Program-made: the position numbers and the translations under genes
Shown here: piece by piece, positions 14,001 through 25,674 of the stretch
How positions within the stretch are numbered: the first letter of the stretch is position 1
How the letters are laid out: the number at the start of each line of letters is the position of its first letter
From: Latrodectus hesperus
Lineage: Eukaryota; Arthropoda; Arachnida; Araneae; Theridiidae
Reading direction: 5' to 3'
Assembly: GCA_037975125.1 (NCBI GenBank)
Contig: CM075853.1
Location: 36,043,113-36,107,112 of the forward strand
DNA: 64,000 nucleotides
Notes under the pieces: model-generated
Told to the model about the DNA's origin: nothing
Database searches by the model: none
What the model saw: only the letters and a program-made list of their open reading frames with translations

Positions 14001-17000
14001 AAATTTCCAAAATTATCCTTTAATTTAAATAAAGTGCTGTATGAGCCAGGGATCCAACTTATGAGATGCAAAAAATTAACCTGTGATTTGCAATGCCTTA
14101 AATTTGAAATTATTTACCTTGAAAACATCATTTTTAAGATACACATAAGAGTAAATTTTTATGAATAAAAATACAGAATGTGTAATGCTCACTGAAAAAA
14201 ATACTTAAATTTTATGAATATAGCAATGATTTAAATATATTCAATGAAAAATATAAAAATATGATACATTAGCAATATAAAATGCAATAAGCAAATAATC
14301 ACATAATTTCTATTTTTCTTCTGCAAGAATTTTCAATGGTTATTTTATGTTTTTATAAAAAAGAACAATATTCAATACAGATATTTTATATTTAGCTGTG
14401 TTTCTTCTGCAATAATTTGTAATTGTTATTTTTATGCCATTATATCAAAGAAATTCTCTTCAGAAATTTTATATTTAGCTGTGTTTTTCTATGAATCAAA
14501 TCTTATACACATTAGTAGAACAGTAATAGTCCTTTTAGCATGAAAATAAAAACATAATTATTTTTATCATCCTAAGTATATTGTTATTAAAATATTTTTT
14601 ATATTAGCACATTTCTTTTTACTCATTTTCACTAGTATTTATATTTATTCCAATTGCACATTTTTTACTTACATCTTTTATAAATTATTCTTACTTATCA
14701 ACACTGAATATAACAAAAATATTTTTTTTTAAATTTTTTCATCAACAGTTAAAGCATTTTGATAATTTGATCTTTTATGAAAGATGTCAAAATGATTGGA
14801 CATCTCGCATAAAAGATAACAAAAAAAATATTTTATATAAGATTAAATCCCTCAAATAAATACAAATTAATATGAGTGAATTTAAATGTTTATTATATTT
14901 CTGATGTAAAAATACCAAAACTGAAAAAAACATTCATTTTCTAGATCAGGTATCAACACACATGCCAGACTTGGCATATAAGGAAACTTCATTCTACATT
15001 ACTTAATGCGTTATTAAACTTAAAATTATAATGCTAAGTATTCTTAATACTATAATGAAGTGCAAAGACAAGTTTCACATTAAAATTGCAAGTTTTTTTT
15101 TATTTTTTTGTTTAATTATATCAAAGGAATATTTATGTTTATGTTGCTTATTACCATTTTTTTAAAAGAAATGTAATAAATTCATTTCAATTTTGATTTT
15201 TTATGTGTATTAGAGAACTGTTATATTTTATGTTACTTATTGCTATTTTAATAAATACTTCTAAGTAAAGCATAATTAAAAATTAAAATCAATTACTGAT
15301 CTCTATTTCTCAACTCTACATATAATGATGTAGAAATCAAATTGTTCCAAATATTTCCTAGAGTGTGGCAGTAGAATCATATTAGTACATTCATTTAGCA
15401 TGCCACATCTTGAAAGTTAAAGACAAGACATTTTTTTCAATCATATTCAATTTTATGTAAAACATTTTTATAAATGAAAACTAATAACTCAAATTTAGAA
15501 TTCTGTTAACTGAATTCTAATATACAGAATTTCAAATTCAACAAAATAATATGTAAAGTAACAACTGGTTTTGAATATTTGTTTGATTCCTATCCATTGA
15601 ATAAATGAAGGAAAATTATAAGAAATTATCCTTCTTGATTCTTCCATTTGAAAAAAGTGTCATTGTTGCTACTAATCCCAGATGGCCCAATTCCAGTACT
15701 AAACCAACACCACAAGTCCATAAACAGCCAGGAAATCCAAAAACATAAGGGGCATTGGAAAAGCTGCTTCCAAGTCAAAATTCAAGCATGTTGAATTAAG
15801 ATATGTTGAGGCAATGCCTGTTCAGCTTTACATTTTGTGCACAGACTAAGTCCTTTGACTCTGTACATATTTGAGACCCCTTATGTGACCACTGGTGAAG
15901 AGTGAAATTTGAAGAAAGTTCTTGAATTAAACATAAGAAATCAAAACATGAGAAAATAAATCAATGCATAATAGCAACTGAAATACAGTTAAAATAGAAA
16001 ATAAGAATATGATAGTAATAAAAGAAAAAAAAATTTTTTTTTCAATTGACATAAATTTAAAACTGCATGGTTAATGCTTTATTTTCATCCATAGTAAATA
16101 ATCTGTCAATTTTATTACTCAAAGTTTCAGATTTTTTTTTCATATACATAAGAGAACTTTTATATTATATTCTATATAAATATTGATGTTTAATTTCAAA
16201 TGGGATTTGGTACAGTGATCCAAAATAACTATCTGCAAAGGCCATACTCATAAAAGCTGTGTAAATCTGATATAAATTTAAAAAGAAAATGTATCTAGTA
16301 CTTAAAACAGTTTATACCATCAAATGATATTTTATTAATATAATTTAGTGTTTGTAATGGTTTAACATTTTTTACAATTTTGAGATATTTAGATAATTTA
16401 AGTGAGGATATGGCACTAATGTGAATTATGATGTAATGTGAATTTTAAAATGATTTTTCCATTTTTGAAGAATATTACAATAAAGAAATAAACATTAGAA
16501 AATGCATAATGGTGAATAGAATAGGAATTTTAAGATTCATGTTATATTGCATTTAATTTATATATATCAATTACTATAAGAGTATGCATCTCATACATAA
16601 TATATAAAATTATTCTTTGTCACCTAATAAAAAATTTTTCTTAATTTAGGAAAAATCACATGAAATATATTAATCTATAAACATCAAAAATCACTAAACT
16701 TCAAAAATGAATTTTATATTTATCATTTATTTGTGTCATGTTGTACAACTTGAACAACTTGTGATGAAGATTACATTTTAACAAAACATTAACCACTGTT
16801 CAATTAAAGAAATGTTTAAAAGAATCTCATTAATTCTAAGCATTTTACTTAATTTCTATTATTAGCATTTTCATCATATGAGTAACATACATAGCAGAAT
16901 ATGTATTGAAACATTAACTGTAACTGGTATACTTTCTTCACATACAGAATTTATATCTGGTTTCACTTCCAAAATCTACAAATTTTGTATACATCAGATT

Positions 17001-20000
17001 TTTATCAAGAATATCTTAAAAATAGTATAATTTAAAACATAAATTTGAATCTAAAATCATAACTCATGGTATCAGCACAGCTTAAATTTTATATGATGAT
17101 ACATACTAAAAGATAAGCAGGATATCTGAAATTTTTTTTCAAGAAATAAACATACAGACTTCTTTCAAGTAGTAAACATATAAACATACATACTGATTTT
17201 TAAAAAAAGTTGTTGTTGTTTCTTATCTTATCTGGTTAGTCAATAGGCTAAACCAGATCCATGAGACAAAGAACAAACAAAAAGTCTTTCAAGAAGTAAA
17301 CACATATTTCTTTCAAGAAGTATGTTTTTTATTATTATTTTTAAAACACATTGTTGATTAAATAATAATTCCTGCTTTTCCAAACAATTGTTGAAAACAG
17401 ATTTGTTAACAGTAGCTCCGTATCTAGAATAAGTTTACAAAAATACAAAAACAATTTTATCCTTTGATATTTTCAGAAAAATTTCAGTTTTAAAATTTTT
17501 TGTCTTATATTTATACTTTTGAACAATTAAATATCAATTAAAAGTGAAATTTGTTTGAAAACTTGTATACAGAATAATTTATTTCTGCTAGTTTACCCAG
17601 GAAGCAAAAAACACAACCACCTTCCATTATTCAACGCATCCATGTAACATGTCACTTTCTTGATGTTTCCATTTTAGAAATTGTAAATTCAAAAAATAAA
17701 TGACTATAAAAATGTATGATTCAATACTAAGAGCAGCTCCCTACAGCTGACAACTTTAAAACTTAAATATTGGTAATGTTTCGAAATATTATTTAAATTA
17801 TATATGCCAATAGAATTAACTTCAAGTGAAAGAAATGCCTATACAACATGACATTTATTTCATTAGAAATTTTATTTTATATTATTCAATAAATTAAGTA
17901 AAAAATAAATGTTTCATCTGGAAAAAAAATTATGTGTCATATAAAGTTAAAATATTCTATGAAAAAAAATTATTTTTAAACAATGACATCTTACTATATC
18001 AAAAGCATGAGACTTAAGAGGTCAGACATCAAATTTTTGAATAAAAACTTTACAAGTTACACTACCAGTTAATGTGTAAATGATACAGAATTAATTTTAA
18101 AATGGTGTCAAATTAACTCATCTTTCTAAAAAATTGACCAAGCAATATTAAACTATTATATTAAACTTTTATAAACCAAGCTGATGCAGGCACATTCTCA
18201 TGTCTAGAATGACCAGTTATAACACTGTAAATATAAAAAATGGCAATAGTTTTCAAAGTAAATTTAAAACTTAAAATCTAAACAGTTGCAAAATTTAATT
18301 ATAAATAGTTCAAATCATTCTAAAATAAATTCCATACCAACACATTACTTATTTCACAATAGGAAAAAAAATATCAATGAAATAGTAAATTTTAATTTGA
18401 TAACCTGTCAAAAGTTTGTTTCAAAATTTACACAATATTTCATAAAAAAACATAAAATTTTACTAATGCAAACATGAGAGCACAAAAGATACATTCTATT
18501 TAGTGTTGCTTAATATTTTCCTGATAAATAAAAAACTGCTGTGGGTATTTTTTCTACAATAATGATAACAGAGCGAATGGAATTTATTAGTCAGAATTTA
18601 TGTGAACACTGTTTATTCTTAACTGTTAAGATATTGCAACACACACATAAGCAATACAAAACAAGTAATATAAGCTTCAGTAGATAAAAAGAAAAATTAG
18701 TTTAGTTTTGATATCAATGAGCTTTACAGTTCTACTCTTAATTTAATATTTTATAATTATCAGCTAAAACACAAAATTTATATCTGGTTTCCAATAAAAA
18801 TGTAGAATGATTTTAATATTTATAAGTAAGGAATTTGATATAAAGCCCATTAATCATTACTGCACAAGAGCATTATACAATTTTTAGACATTTTATATAT
18901 GGGTGCAGTTTCACACACACATCTTTCTTTATGTGCCCAGCATAACTTTCAGATTATTCCAGACAAAACACAGTAACAAGAATTATTTTGTTAAAGATTT
19001 AAATAAAATAATATAGTATTAGAATGAAATATATAGAATAAATTAAGAAAATAAACAAAAGAAATTCAGAAACATAAATTCTGATCAATATTTTAGTGAA
19101 ATTTGGAAGATAAAATATAAAAAAGAATACTTAACAGGTAGAGAGGAAAAGGTAAATAGGAATGTAAAAGACTAAATCATTAAAAAACAAAAAATATTAT
19201 GTTCTATAATCAGCAAACCAAGTCATCCTTTTACACCAAATCTCATTACTAATTATATCAATGTACTACATGTAATTTCTAACACAATACCAAGAATCTT
19301 GCATAATTTGGTAAAACTAGATGATTGTCAAAGTTTTTTATTTATTTCTAGAATGTAATAATTCTAGAAATCTACAACTGCTCTAAATAAGCAATTGAAT
19401 ATCTTAAAAAGACGGAAATTCTTCATTTCTTAATGATTTTACTCAAATTTTTATGAGTACAGCAAAAGCATGGAAATAAAAGGCCCTCAAAGGTTACACT
19501 GGAAGATTGTTGCTTTAAATTCATTTTTTGCATGTGAGATCTAATCGGATGAGAACAGTCATACACCACAGTCATGCCAGAGAAAAAAAAGATCTATATA
19601 TCAATAACTGATAAGAGGGTTCATGCATTTCTTTTTGACCGCAGTTCAATACCTATGCTTCTGGTATTATGAATCAATATCCGTCAATTTGTGCAAAATG
19701 CACTTACATATTAAGCTTTGCATAACAACTACCTATAATCTTATGGTTGATTATCTTTCTCTTGTCACTTCACCCCCCACAAGGATTAATTCAATAAAAT
19801 CCTAGAGTTTAAAGTGGTTTCAAAGCAATTACAAATGTCCTTGTTTTAGGCAGGGATCAAACCTATAAACTGTTCAACTAAAGACTAACATGTTAACCAA
19901 CTATCCATTGGTGAAATTATATGTAAGTACATGTAAATTGAGCACTTTCTTGAATTTAATTAAAACTGACAATATGGAAACGTGAATGGAATATTCAACA

Positions 20001-23000
20001 TTAAAAAATAATTTTTGTTGCATTCTGCCATAACAATAGGTCTTGTCGCAAATCAAAGAACTGCCTTCTAGAGACTATTTCAAATATCTCACAGAGAGCA
20101 TAAACTTCTGTCATTAGAAAAATACTGCTAAAATTAGAAATCAGGTGAATCTAGTGAATTTGGACATTAAAATCAATAAGTAAATCATAAATATAGCTTT
20201 ATTGACATCAATATGAGGCATTACATATAAATTGTTGAAAAATTGTAGGGAAGTGGCAAAACAATATTGTTCACAACCACTTCAATTCTTATCTTATTCA
20301 CCTTAGGTAACATTGATTAAAATAGAAAAATTCATGAAAGTATTCAATAAATTTCTTAGTTAATACACATAGCCTGTAAACATAGTACAATATATTAATT
20401 AATTTTTTTAATTTATCTTTTGTTTTTAATTAATTAGTCTTTGTATAAAATAAATGTTATTTCTATTTATTTAAGTCTCCATTTTAATCTAATCTCTAAT
20501 GCAAATATTAAATTCTAATTTAATGATTATTTAGTTTTCTATTTTTTGATAATGATCATATTTTAGAAAATTTGTTGACATGCTTTTAAAAGAAAACTAT
20601 TAAGATTTTAAAACTGATATGTATAAACTTTCACCAATTTAGTAAAACTATAATTATTTTTCTAAATCTTTATTAGAAAATCTTTATCAATACACAGTGA
20701 GACAATTTTACTCAAGTTCCTAACAAAAAATAAAAAGAAAAAAGAGCTACTCACTCAAATTCTTTATATGGAGGGAAAGGAACAACAGTGCTAGCATATA
20801 AGTCAAATTCAACTAAGGGCTTTTCAGCTGCCGTACAATCTTCATCTGTAGAATAAATTCTACCTTCTAAGTTTGTTTCTTTATCTTCTCTCCTGTCAAT
20901 CTCTTCCTTTTGAATCATCAACTGCTGTTTTAATTCTTCAATCAATACTGCACGCTTCTCCTGTTGCATCAATGCTACAAGATCGTAAGGCCTTTTTAAG
21001 GAAAAAACTGAATCCATCTACAAAAGATTTTCAAATTTAAATATAATAATAATTTATAATATTCATAAAACCTATACAAGTGTATAACTTTTTTTTTTCA
21101 TCATTTACTCTAACTTCTAAAAAATTAAAATTTGATATTAAAAAAATGCTACAATTTCCATCATAATTATCTACAATGCATAATGTATTAATTGTGTAAT
21201 AATGGTTATATGTCATAAAATTGTTTCCTCGTGAATAAAATATTTTATTTATATATATATATATATTATCAGTTAATTCTATTCTGAAAACTTAATTTTA
21301 TAACTATTAATAGAAAATTAAATTATTATTAGAATATATTTATTATTAAAATAAAATTATTACCCAAAAATATTAAGGAATATAATTATTACAATGAATA
21401 TATTCTACAAATAAAATTTTACAAATACATTTGATTTTAAATAAATATATTTATAATTTTTAGAGGATGAAATGCAACTCATTTGTCTAACAAATATTGA
21501 TATAGAAAATTAGAGACTTAACTCAAAGACTTTTAGGAATTTGCTTTTAAGGTAAAGTATACAAAATAGAAAGTGCCTAACTACTGAAAAATATGTACTG
21601 AATCAAATAAAGAAGCAAGTGTAAGTTCATTGATATTTGATGAAAGCAATAATATAAACTGCTAAAGATTTTGCAGGCAAAAGTCAATACACACATAAAT
21701 CATTTTATATGGTACAATTTCTGCACCCACATTTTAAGAAAAAAAGTAGACACATTTTACCTGTTGTTAAATAAAATATTGAGAACTACTTCCTAAAGAA
21801 CATAATTCGGGGTGAATGATTTCTTTTCATGTTGTTAAATATGGAAAATTAAATGTTGTGTAGTAGGTTTAACATTCCTAACAAAATCAATTTGAAAAAA
21901 AAATATTTAACCTTTCAGTCATAATTCAGCTTACCACACACAAGTAATAATTGAGTTTGAACATAAGTATTACTCATACTAGTTCCCACATTATGTGATA
22001 AGTAATATATATTTGGGATTTCTAAATTTTTATCTGATAAAATTATTCAAAGTGGTTCACGCATCTGAATAAATAAAAAGCTTTATAACATGATATAGTA
22101 CAATACATTTTTCATATATCATTCATGATTTTCTGACTAAATAGAATTTAGAATGAAACCGTAAAGAGACTAAACCCCCAAACCTTTGTTATCAAAACTA
22201 TCAGACTACTGCATTAAATATCTGTTTCCAGTTTCAGAATGATGAGTTTTGTTTCTTGGAATTTTCAGAATTGGAACAGCCAGTGCAAATAAAAAAATAT
22301 GTGATCAATTTTTATTACTAATGTGATTTCAGTTAAATAAAGGAAGGGAATATACTATATTTGAGGGTGACTTCATTTAGACGCACAGCTCTAATTTCTA
22401 TATATTCATCTAAAGCATGTGTCTTATTCATGAATGTTTGAAGCTTTGGTCTTGTTTAAATATACAAGGTCTTGCTGAAAAAGTCTCACTGTATGAAGCT
22501 GTTTAATGAAATAATATGCCCCACTAATCAATAACATAATTTGCTTGTATCTTTTGTTTTAGGCACTGTATCTTCTGTCAATATACTTTTCTTGATTAAA
22601 AACATCTCAATCCAAAACAAGCTCAGTAACAATACTATAAGAATACAAGATAAAAAAAATAATTCAGAGTTATAAAAAAAACAAGAAACTGTTAAAATTA
22701 ATTCAATTTTATTTCTTGGACATTTCTAAAAAACCAATGTCTAATTTGCTAGAGAATTATAAAACTCTTAAGGTTCCATACCAATTTATGTTGACTGACA
22801 TGATGAGAAACAACTTTTAATACCTGAGGCTTGTAAACATTGGCATCACAGGTGAAGATTATTGAATTATTAAATCAGAAAGTAATCCACTGCAATATCA
22901 TCCAATTTAATTTTTCTCATTAAGTAAATTAAAATGTTAAAAAAAACTGACATCGTTACATGTATGCAAATAAAGGAAGTATACAACACAACAAAACAGT

Positions 23001-25674
23001 TAACAGAATACATATTAAACAATAGGTAGTTGTTAGCTTAATTTCTATTGATATGACAAGTTATTATAATCTGAAGGATTTTAAATGTGGTTAAATAATC
23101 AACATTCATAAAATGATGCACAATGCTTCTAGAATATATTTAAAATAAGAATTTTCAAATATGATTACTTTAAAAACCTATCATAAATATAAAAATTCTA
23201 GAAAAATTTCAAATTCCTGATCATCAAATGACTATTGATAACAAAAAAAATCTGAATCATCTATAATATTTATCAAAATCATTATATGAGATACATGTGT
23301 AATTTTGAATCAAATAATATCAGCAAAGTAATCACAATTTGCTTCCCCTCCATTCACTTAATTTAACAAAAAGAATATTGTTTCCACTAGGAGTGTAAAT
23401 TATACACAGAACAAAAGACCTTGACAGGAGGTTGAGGACTAATCATGAGACAAAAATATCTGTAATATAAAACATCTAAGCACAATAAAATTGTGAATTT
23501 AGCATACCCAACCACCATAAAAGAAAATCAAGAAATGGCACACAACATTCTATAAATGAGTTTTTCAAATGAAATAAAATCCAAACTTTTTGATTTGAAA
23601 AACTCATTACAGATTTCATAAGTCACTATTTGTAAATAAAGCTTTATTTGATATTAATGTAATATCTTGTTAAGCTAATAACAATGTTTTCAATAGAATT
23701 TTAATTATTAAATTATTTCAACATAGAGTAAAATTATAAGTTAAATTTTGATTGAAAATATATTTATGTATTAATACTGAATGTCTTTGAATGATTGCAA
23801 AAGTGGCTAGTACACAATTTGCAGTGAGTCATGATGTGACCCAAAGATTCAGGTCAAATAAATATTAAATTATATTTTGCATAGCACCAAAAAAACATCA
23901 CATCATAAATCAATTGCCTCTTGCTATATAAACATTATTATGTTAATATATAACTCAGTTCTCTGAAAGAATTATCATTATAATTTTCACTATATTTATG
24001 TTAAGGCAAGTTTTTAAGTATTCTAAGTTTGCATGAGTAAGAGATTTCTGAAAAGAGCTGATATGTATTGCAGAATTGTGATCAATGCCAGGCACATTTT
24101 AGAAAGTTTGCAATGTTATCAAATTTCATAACTACTTTCAATCAGCTTCGCAAAATTCTGAATAAAAACTAAAATTTCTTCAATCGAACATCGGTCTATT
24201 AGACAAATTCTGTTAGTAAGAAAACCTGACTTTAATTTCTTTACTGTAATCATGAATCAAAATACATTAAAATTATTGTCCTATAGTAATATAATTGTCA
24301 AGTTCATATGTATATATATTTAAATGAGCACTAACTTTTACTTTAATTTTTAATTTGTTTGTCACTCAATGGTCTGTTTTTGTATGCAAGGAATAATGAT
24401 GTTCTTTTGGTGGAGTATAAAGGCAGCATTAACATAAGCCCTATGATATATGAAAGTGGCTTACAAAATTTAAAACCACAATGAAATGCCATATTAGGTT
24501 AAATTGTTAACATCATCACTGAGTGACACAGGTACTAAATCTTTGCCCTTGCATTTCAATATGACATAAAAACCACAAAAATGGCATAAAATAATAAATA
24601 TATAAAAGAGAAATGTTAAGAATGTGCTCTTAAATATATTTAGTCACAACAAGAAGTTTATATGCAATATAATATTCATAATATTTTATAAAAAGCACTA
24701 CAATAACGAGCATATAAAAAAATTTTAAATTCAATTTTGTCAACAAAAATAATTATAAATAACATATTATATGAGACCTTCAAAATTTGATTCTCACTAT
24801 CCAATCAAAAATATACTGTAAAAGAAATAATAAATTGACAAATAACCATTTTGTCACATAAATATTCTTGCTATATAACTTCTTTATTTTTAGTATAACT
24901 TCAGCATCTTTGAACTCTACTATTATTTGTGACATTTTCATTGTGTTTCATGTACTTCTTTTTCGTTTTACATAATATATAATAGAATATTTTTATACAT
25001 TTTGATTGTTCGAAAAAAGTACATCAGTAAAAATATCAGACATAGTTAGAATTAAATAGTTTTATAATTCAATCTTTTTGAAATGAGATAATTTCAACAT
25101 AACTAATTCTCTCAGCAAAACCTTATACATAATTGCATTATATGAAATTAGAAAAAATATAAAAATCCAGAAACTTTAAATTGCAATGAAGCTGAATTAA
25201 TCAAGAGAATTTCCTTGATTGTAACATTATAATCTCTTAATATTTAAATAAGAATTATTAATAATGAATTATTTGTTTTTCACTAACATTATTGTTAACA
25301 ACCGCAATGTTTTGAATTTATTTTTTGCGCGATACCACTAAATACATATGAAGTCAAAAATAAAAAATCAGATGATTTATTATAGAACTCCTTTTTTTAA
25401 ACAATCAAAATTTTTCCAAAAGTTATGCATTGTTTACCTAAACCATAACATGCAAATTAAGAGGTCAGATATTAAACAGTACATTTTTATATGCATGTTA
25501 TAATCTCACGTACGATTCATTTGAGGTGTAATAAAAAATAAAAACTTTTCATTAATTTCTTTATACCTGAGCTTGAATACGTCCATCCTCTGTTACAATC
25601 CAATGGGTAGATGCTCGACATTTTTGAAAAGCTATCAACAGACTTATTAACAAATGGCTTAATATATAAGCCAT
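1881..25674 (-). CDS. TTC17: Tetratricopeptide repeat protein 17 (TTC17), 5' part, eight exons
   Basis: Joined exons 25674-25567, 21017-20755, 13873-13753, 13003-12887, 10320-10211, 7060-6913, 3317-3178 and 2047-1881 keep one frame for about 391 residues. Exon 1 encodes a hydrophobic leader (residues 1-20) followed by [14 protein letters not shown], a hallmark of the TTC17 N terminus. Next come a [13 protein letters not shown] block, a SMHAFEHL block, and three TPR-like helical pairs (about residues 207-239, 243-276 and 277-310) with motifs such as [28 protein letters not shown] and LGNIYAALADYN. A charged coiled-coil-like stretch rich in Q, E, K and R follows. Vertebrate TTC17 is about 1,140 residues and is linked in the literature to actin organisation and ciliogenesis, so about two thirds is missing beyond position 1. 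All junctions are GT/AG and agree in phase. The gene is TPR-class with no enzymatic motif. Orthology rests on recognition of conserved blocks, not a search. Confidence 0.92.
2048..3177. other. TTC17 intron 7, with foldback
   Basis: AT-rich intron, 1,130 bp. The only structure seen is the inverted repeat at 2479-2567 (listed separately). Confidence 0.8.
2479..2567. repeat. Long inverted repeat, about 40-bp arms
   Basis: Left arm 2479-2518 and right arm 2529-2567 are near-perfect reverse complements (one 1-nt indel and two mismatches) around a 10-nt loop. Both arms contain TAGGAAAGTAGTT or its complement. It could be a palindromic MITE remnant or a locally generated foldback. Confidence 0.85.
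3178..3317 (-). CDS. TTC17: TTC17 exon 7, third TPR
   Basis: Acceptor TTCTAAG and donor CATAT|GTAAGC, 140 nt, ending in phase 2. It encodes [20 protein letters not shown], then [20 protein letters not shown] and ALEAQH, continuing the TPR array into the start of the coiled-coil region. Confidence 0.9.
3318..6912. other. TTC17 intron 6, nothing recognised
   Basis: 3.6 kb of A+T-rich sequence with short A and T homopolymers. I saw no exon, transposon domain or long foldback in it. Confidence 0.65.
6913..7060 (-). CDS. TTC17: TTC17 exon 6, second TPR
   Basis: Acceptor GATTTTTAG and donor GCT|GTAAGT, 148 nt. The first base completes an Arg codon. It encodes [19 protein letters not shown], then [16 protein letters not shown] and HLTLGNIYA, a TPR and the first helix of the next. 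The match to TTC17 is among the clearest in the gene. Confidence 0.93.
7416..8003 (+). mobile_element. piggyBac-type relic, 588 bp, with transposase N-terminal fragment
   Basis: The right end reads CCAAAGGG followed by TTAA (8004-8007), the piggyBac target. The left end reads TCCTTTGACC after ATAA, a one-base variant of TTAA, so the short terminal repeats CCCTTTG/CAAAGGG are recognisable. Near the left end is a subterminal inverted repeat, 7435-7450 with 7473-7488 (16 bp, perfect). The interior encodes an acidic Ser-rich stretch ([15 protein letters not shown]) and then [20 protein letters not shown] and NRYARQ, resembling the segment before the catalytic core of piggyBac transposases. The DDD core is absent, so this is an internally deleted, non-autonomous copy. 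Confidence 0.72.
7712..7778. repeat. Foldback hairpin, about 31 bp, inside the piggyBac relic
   Basis: Left arm 7712-7742 and right arm 7747-7778 pair almost perfectly with one bulged A, closing on CTAGC-GAAA-GCTAG, i.e. a GAAA tetraloop in RNA terms. The right arm is part of the transposase reading frame (AKPKPLDAL), so the left arm looks like an inverted duplication of coding sequence. Confidence 0.9.
9847..9976 (-). repeat. Interspersed repeat F, old reverse copy
   Basis: The reverse complement aligns with the copies at 30416-30539 and 50301-50430. Shared blocks are TGCCCTGGAC at the 5' end, AATTCTGTGGAAGATCA, TGTATTGGG and GTTGAAAAACCAAGTTCGGG, ending in an A-rich tail. It is clearly more diverged than the other two copies. 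Confidence 0.75.
10211..10320 (-). CDS. TTC17: TTC17 exon 5, first TPR
   Basis: Acceptor TTCTTCTAG and donor CCAAG|GTTTGT, 110 nt, phase 0 in and phase 2 out. It encodes [19 protein letters not shown] and then [17 protein letters not shown], a helix-turn-helix with the TPR spacing of W, Y, A and P residues. Confidence 0.92.
10676..10845. repeat. Two-copy tandem repeat, 85-bp period
   Basis: TTTACTTATGAACAGCATAT at 10681 is repeated as TTTACCTATGAACAACATAT at 10766. The copies share long identical tracts such as GCAATAAAACATGAAGCATT and TGAAAATAAAAGACAAAT. A recent local duplication is likely. Confidence 0.9.
11277..11633 (+). pseudogene. Non-LTR retrotransposon C-terminal tail (RNase H / zinc-knuckle region), copy 1
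   Basis: One frame of 119 codons with only two internal stops stands out from the AT-rich intron in base composition. It ends with [19 protein letters not shown] and then TIFGFMGLV before a stop. The CxxxxQASPxHIxxCxG pattern and the final FGFMxLV are, as I recall them, typical of the end of RNase H-bearing non-LTR element proteins common in spider genomes. The same pattern occurs in copies 2 and 3 in this window. The reverse transcriptase itself is absent, so this is a 3' end-derived relic. Confidence 0.65.
12792..12821. repeat. Perfect 30-bp palindrome
   Basis: Fully self-complementary over 30 bp with no spacer. The centre GTAAACATGTTTAC contains two opposed forkhead-like GTAAACA cores. 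It lies 66 bp downstream (in minus-strand transcription) of TTC17 exon 4. Confidence 0.95.
12887..13003 (-). CDS. TTC17: TTC17 exon 4
   Basis: Acceptor ACTTTTAG and donor AAAAG|GTACCT, 117 nt, phase 0 at both ends. It encodes [17 protein letters not shown] and ends [11 protein letters not shown]. The GHLIHE.LQK stretch is the conserved helix preceding the first TPR in TTC17. Confidence 0.9.
13004..13752. other. TTC17 intron 3, nothing recognised
   Basis: 749 bp of AT-rich intron with loosely self-complementary AT tracts around 13290-13380 and no coding or transposon signal. Confidence 0.7.
13753..13873 (-). CDS. TTC17: TTC17 exon 3
   Basis: Acceptor AATACAG and donor AGCA|GTATGT, 121 nt. 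The first base completes an Asp codon with exon 2. It encodes [20 protein letters not shown], then [21 protein letters not shown]; the CS...[10 protein letters not shown] block matches the conserved TTC17 segment before the first TPR. Confidence 0.88.
15699..15905 (-). pseudogene. Non-LTR retrotransposon C-terminal tail, copy 2
   Basis: The minus strand encodes, across frameshifts, [13 protein letters not shown], then [16 protein letters not shown] in another frame, then [16 protein letters not shown] and a stop. The order SGHxRG, CxxCxxxQAxPxHIL, FLDFLxVYGLxxLV is the same as in copies 1 and 3 and identifies the end of an RNase H-bearing non-LTR element. It is heavily decayed. Confidence 0.62.
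17208..17276 (-). repeat. SINE 3' tail fragment (possible)
   Basis: GTTGTTGTTGTTTC followed by a hairpin, GGTTAGTCAATAGGCTAAACC with paired ends. The reverse complement would be a stem-loop followed by an (AAC)n tail, the same arrangement as the SINEs ending at 34216 and 59212. No tRNA head was found. Confidence 0.4.
19838..19915 (-). repeat. tRNA-like SINE head, reverse
   Basis: The reverse complement contains an A-box-like TAGTTGGTTAACATG and the B-box-like GGTTTGATCCC at tRNA spacing. There is no intact cloverleaf, so it is more likely the head of an old tRNA-derived SINE than a tRNA gene. Confidence 0.45.
20755..21017 (-). CDS. TTC17: TTC17 exon 2
   Basis: Acceptor TTTTGTAG before ATGGATTCAG and strong donor GA|GTGAGT, 263 nt, ending in phase 2. 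It encodes [20 protein letters not shown], then a charged helix-forming segment ([19 protein letters not shown]) and [16 protein letters not shown]. It is the longest clean reading frame in the TTC17 half of the window. The internal ATG at its start is not the gene start, because exon 1 supplies the conserved upstream residues. Confidence 0.92.
21018..25566. other. TTC17 intron 1, nothing recognised apart from a small foldback
   Basis: 4.5 kb AT-rich first intron. The only clear structure is an inverted repeat with 16-bp perfect arms, 23555-23570 with 23593-23608 (core ATGAGTTTTTCAAAT), around a 22-nt loop. A short (TA)n tract lies near 21250. Confidence 0.7.
25567..25674 (-). CDS. TTC17: TTC17 exon 1: start codon and signal peptide
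   Basis: 36 codons starting at ATG 25674-25672 and ending CAG|GTATAA (phase 0). The first 16 residues, [16 protein letters not shown], form a short n-region plus hydrophobic core typical of a signal peptide, followed by QKCRASTHW; cleavage after CRA or nearby is plausible. [12 protein letters not shown] is strongly TTC17-like. The ATG is the only in-frame one that includes the leader. I saw no acceptor just upstream, so the 5' UTR may be continuous with this exon. Confidence 0.88.

Larger units (their letters stand above)
13874..20754. other. TTC17 intron 2, with retroelement tail and SINE fragments
   Basis: 6.9 kb intron. It holds a local duplication at 14378-14486 (two near-identical blocks reading TTTTATATTTAGCTGTGTTT, offset about 83 bp), a reverse retroelement tail at 15699-15905, a short SINE-tail-like fragment at 17208-17276 and a tRNA-like SINE head at 19838-19915. 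The rest is unremarkable. Confidence 0.7.
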
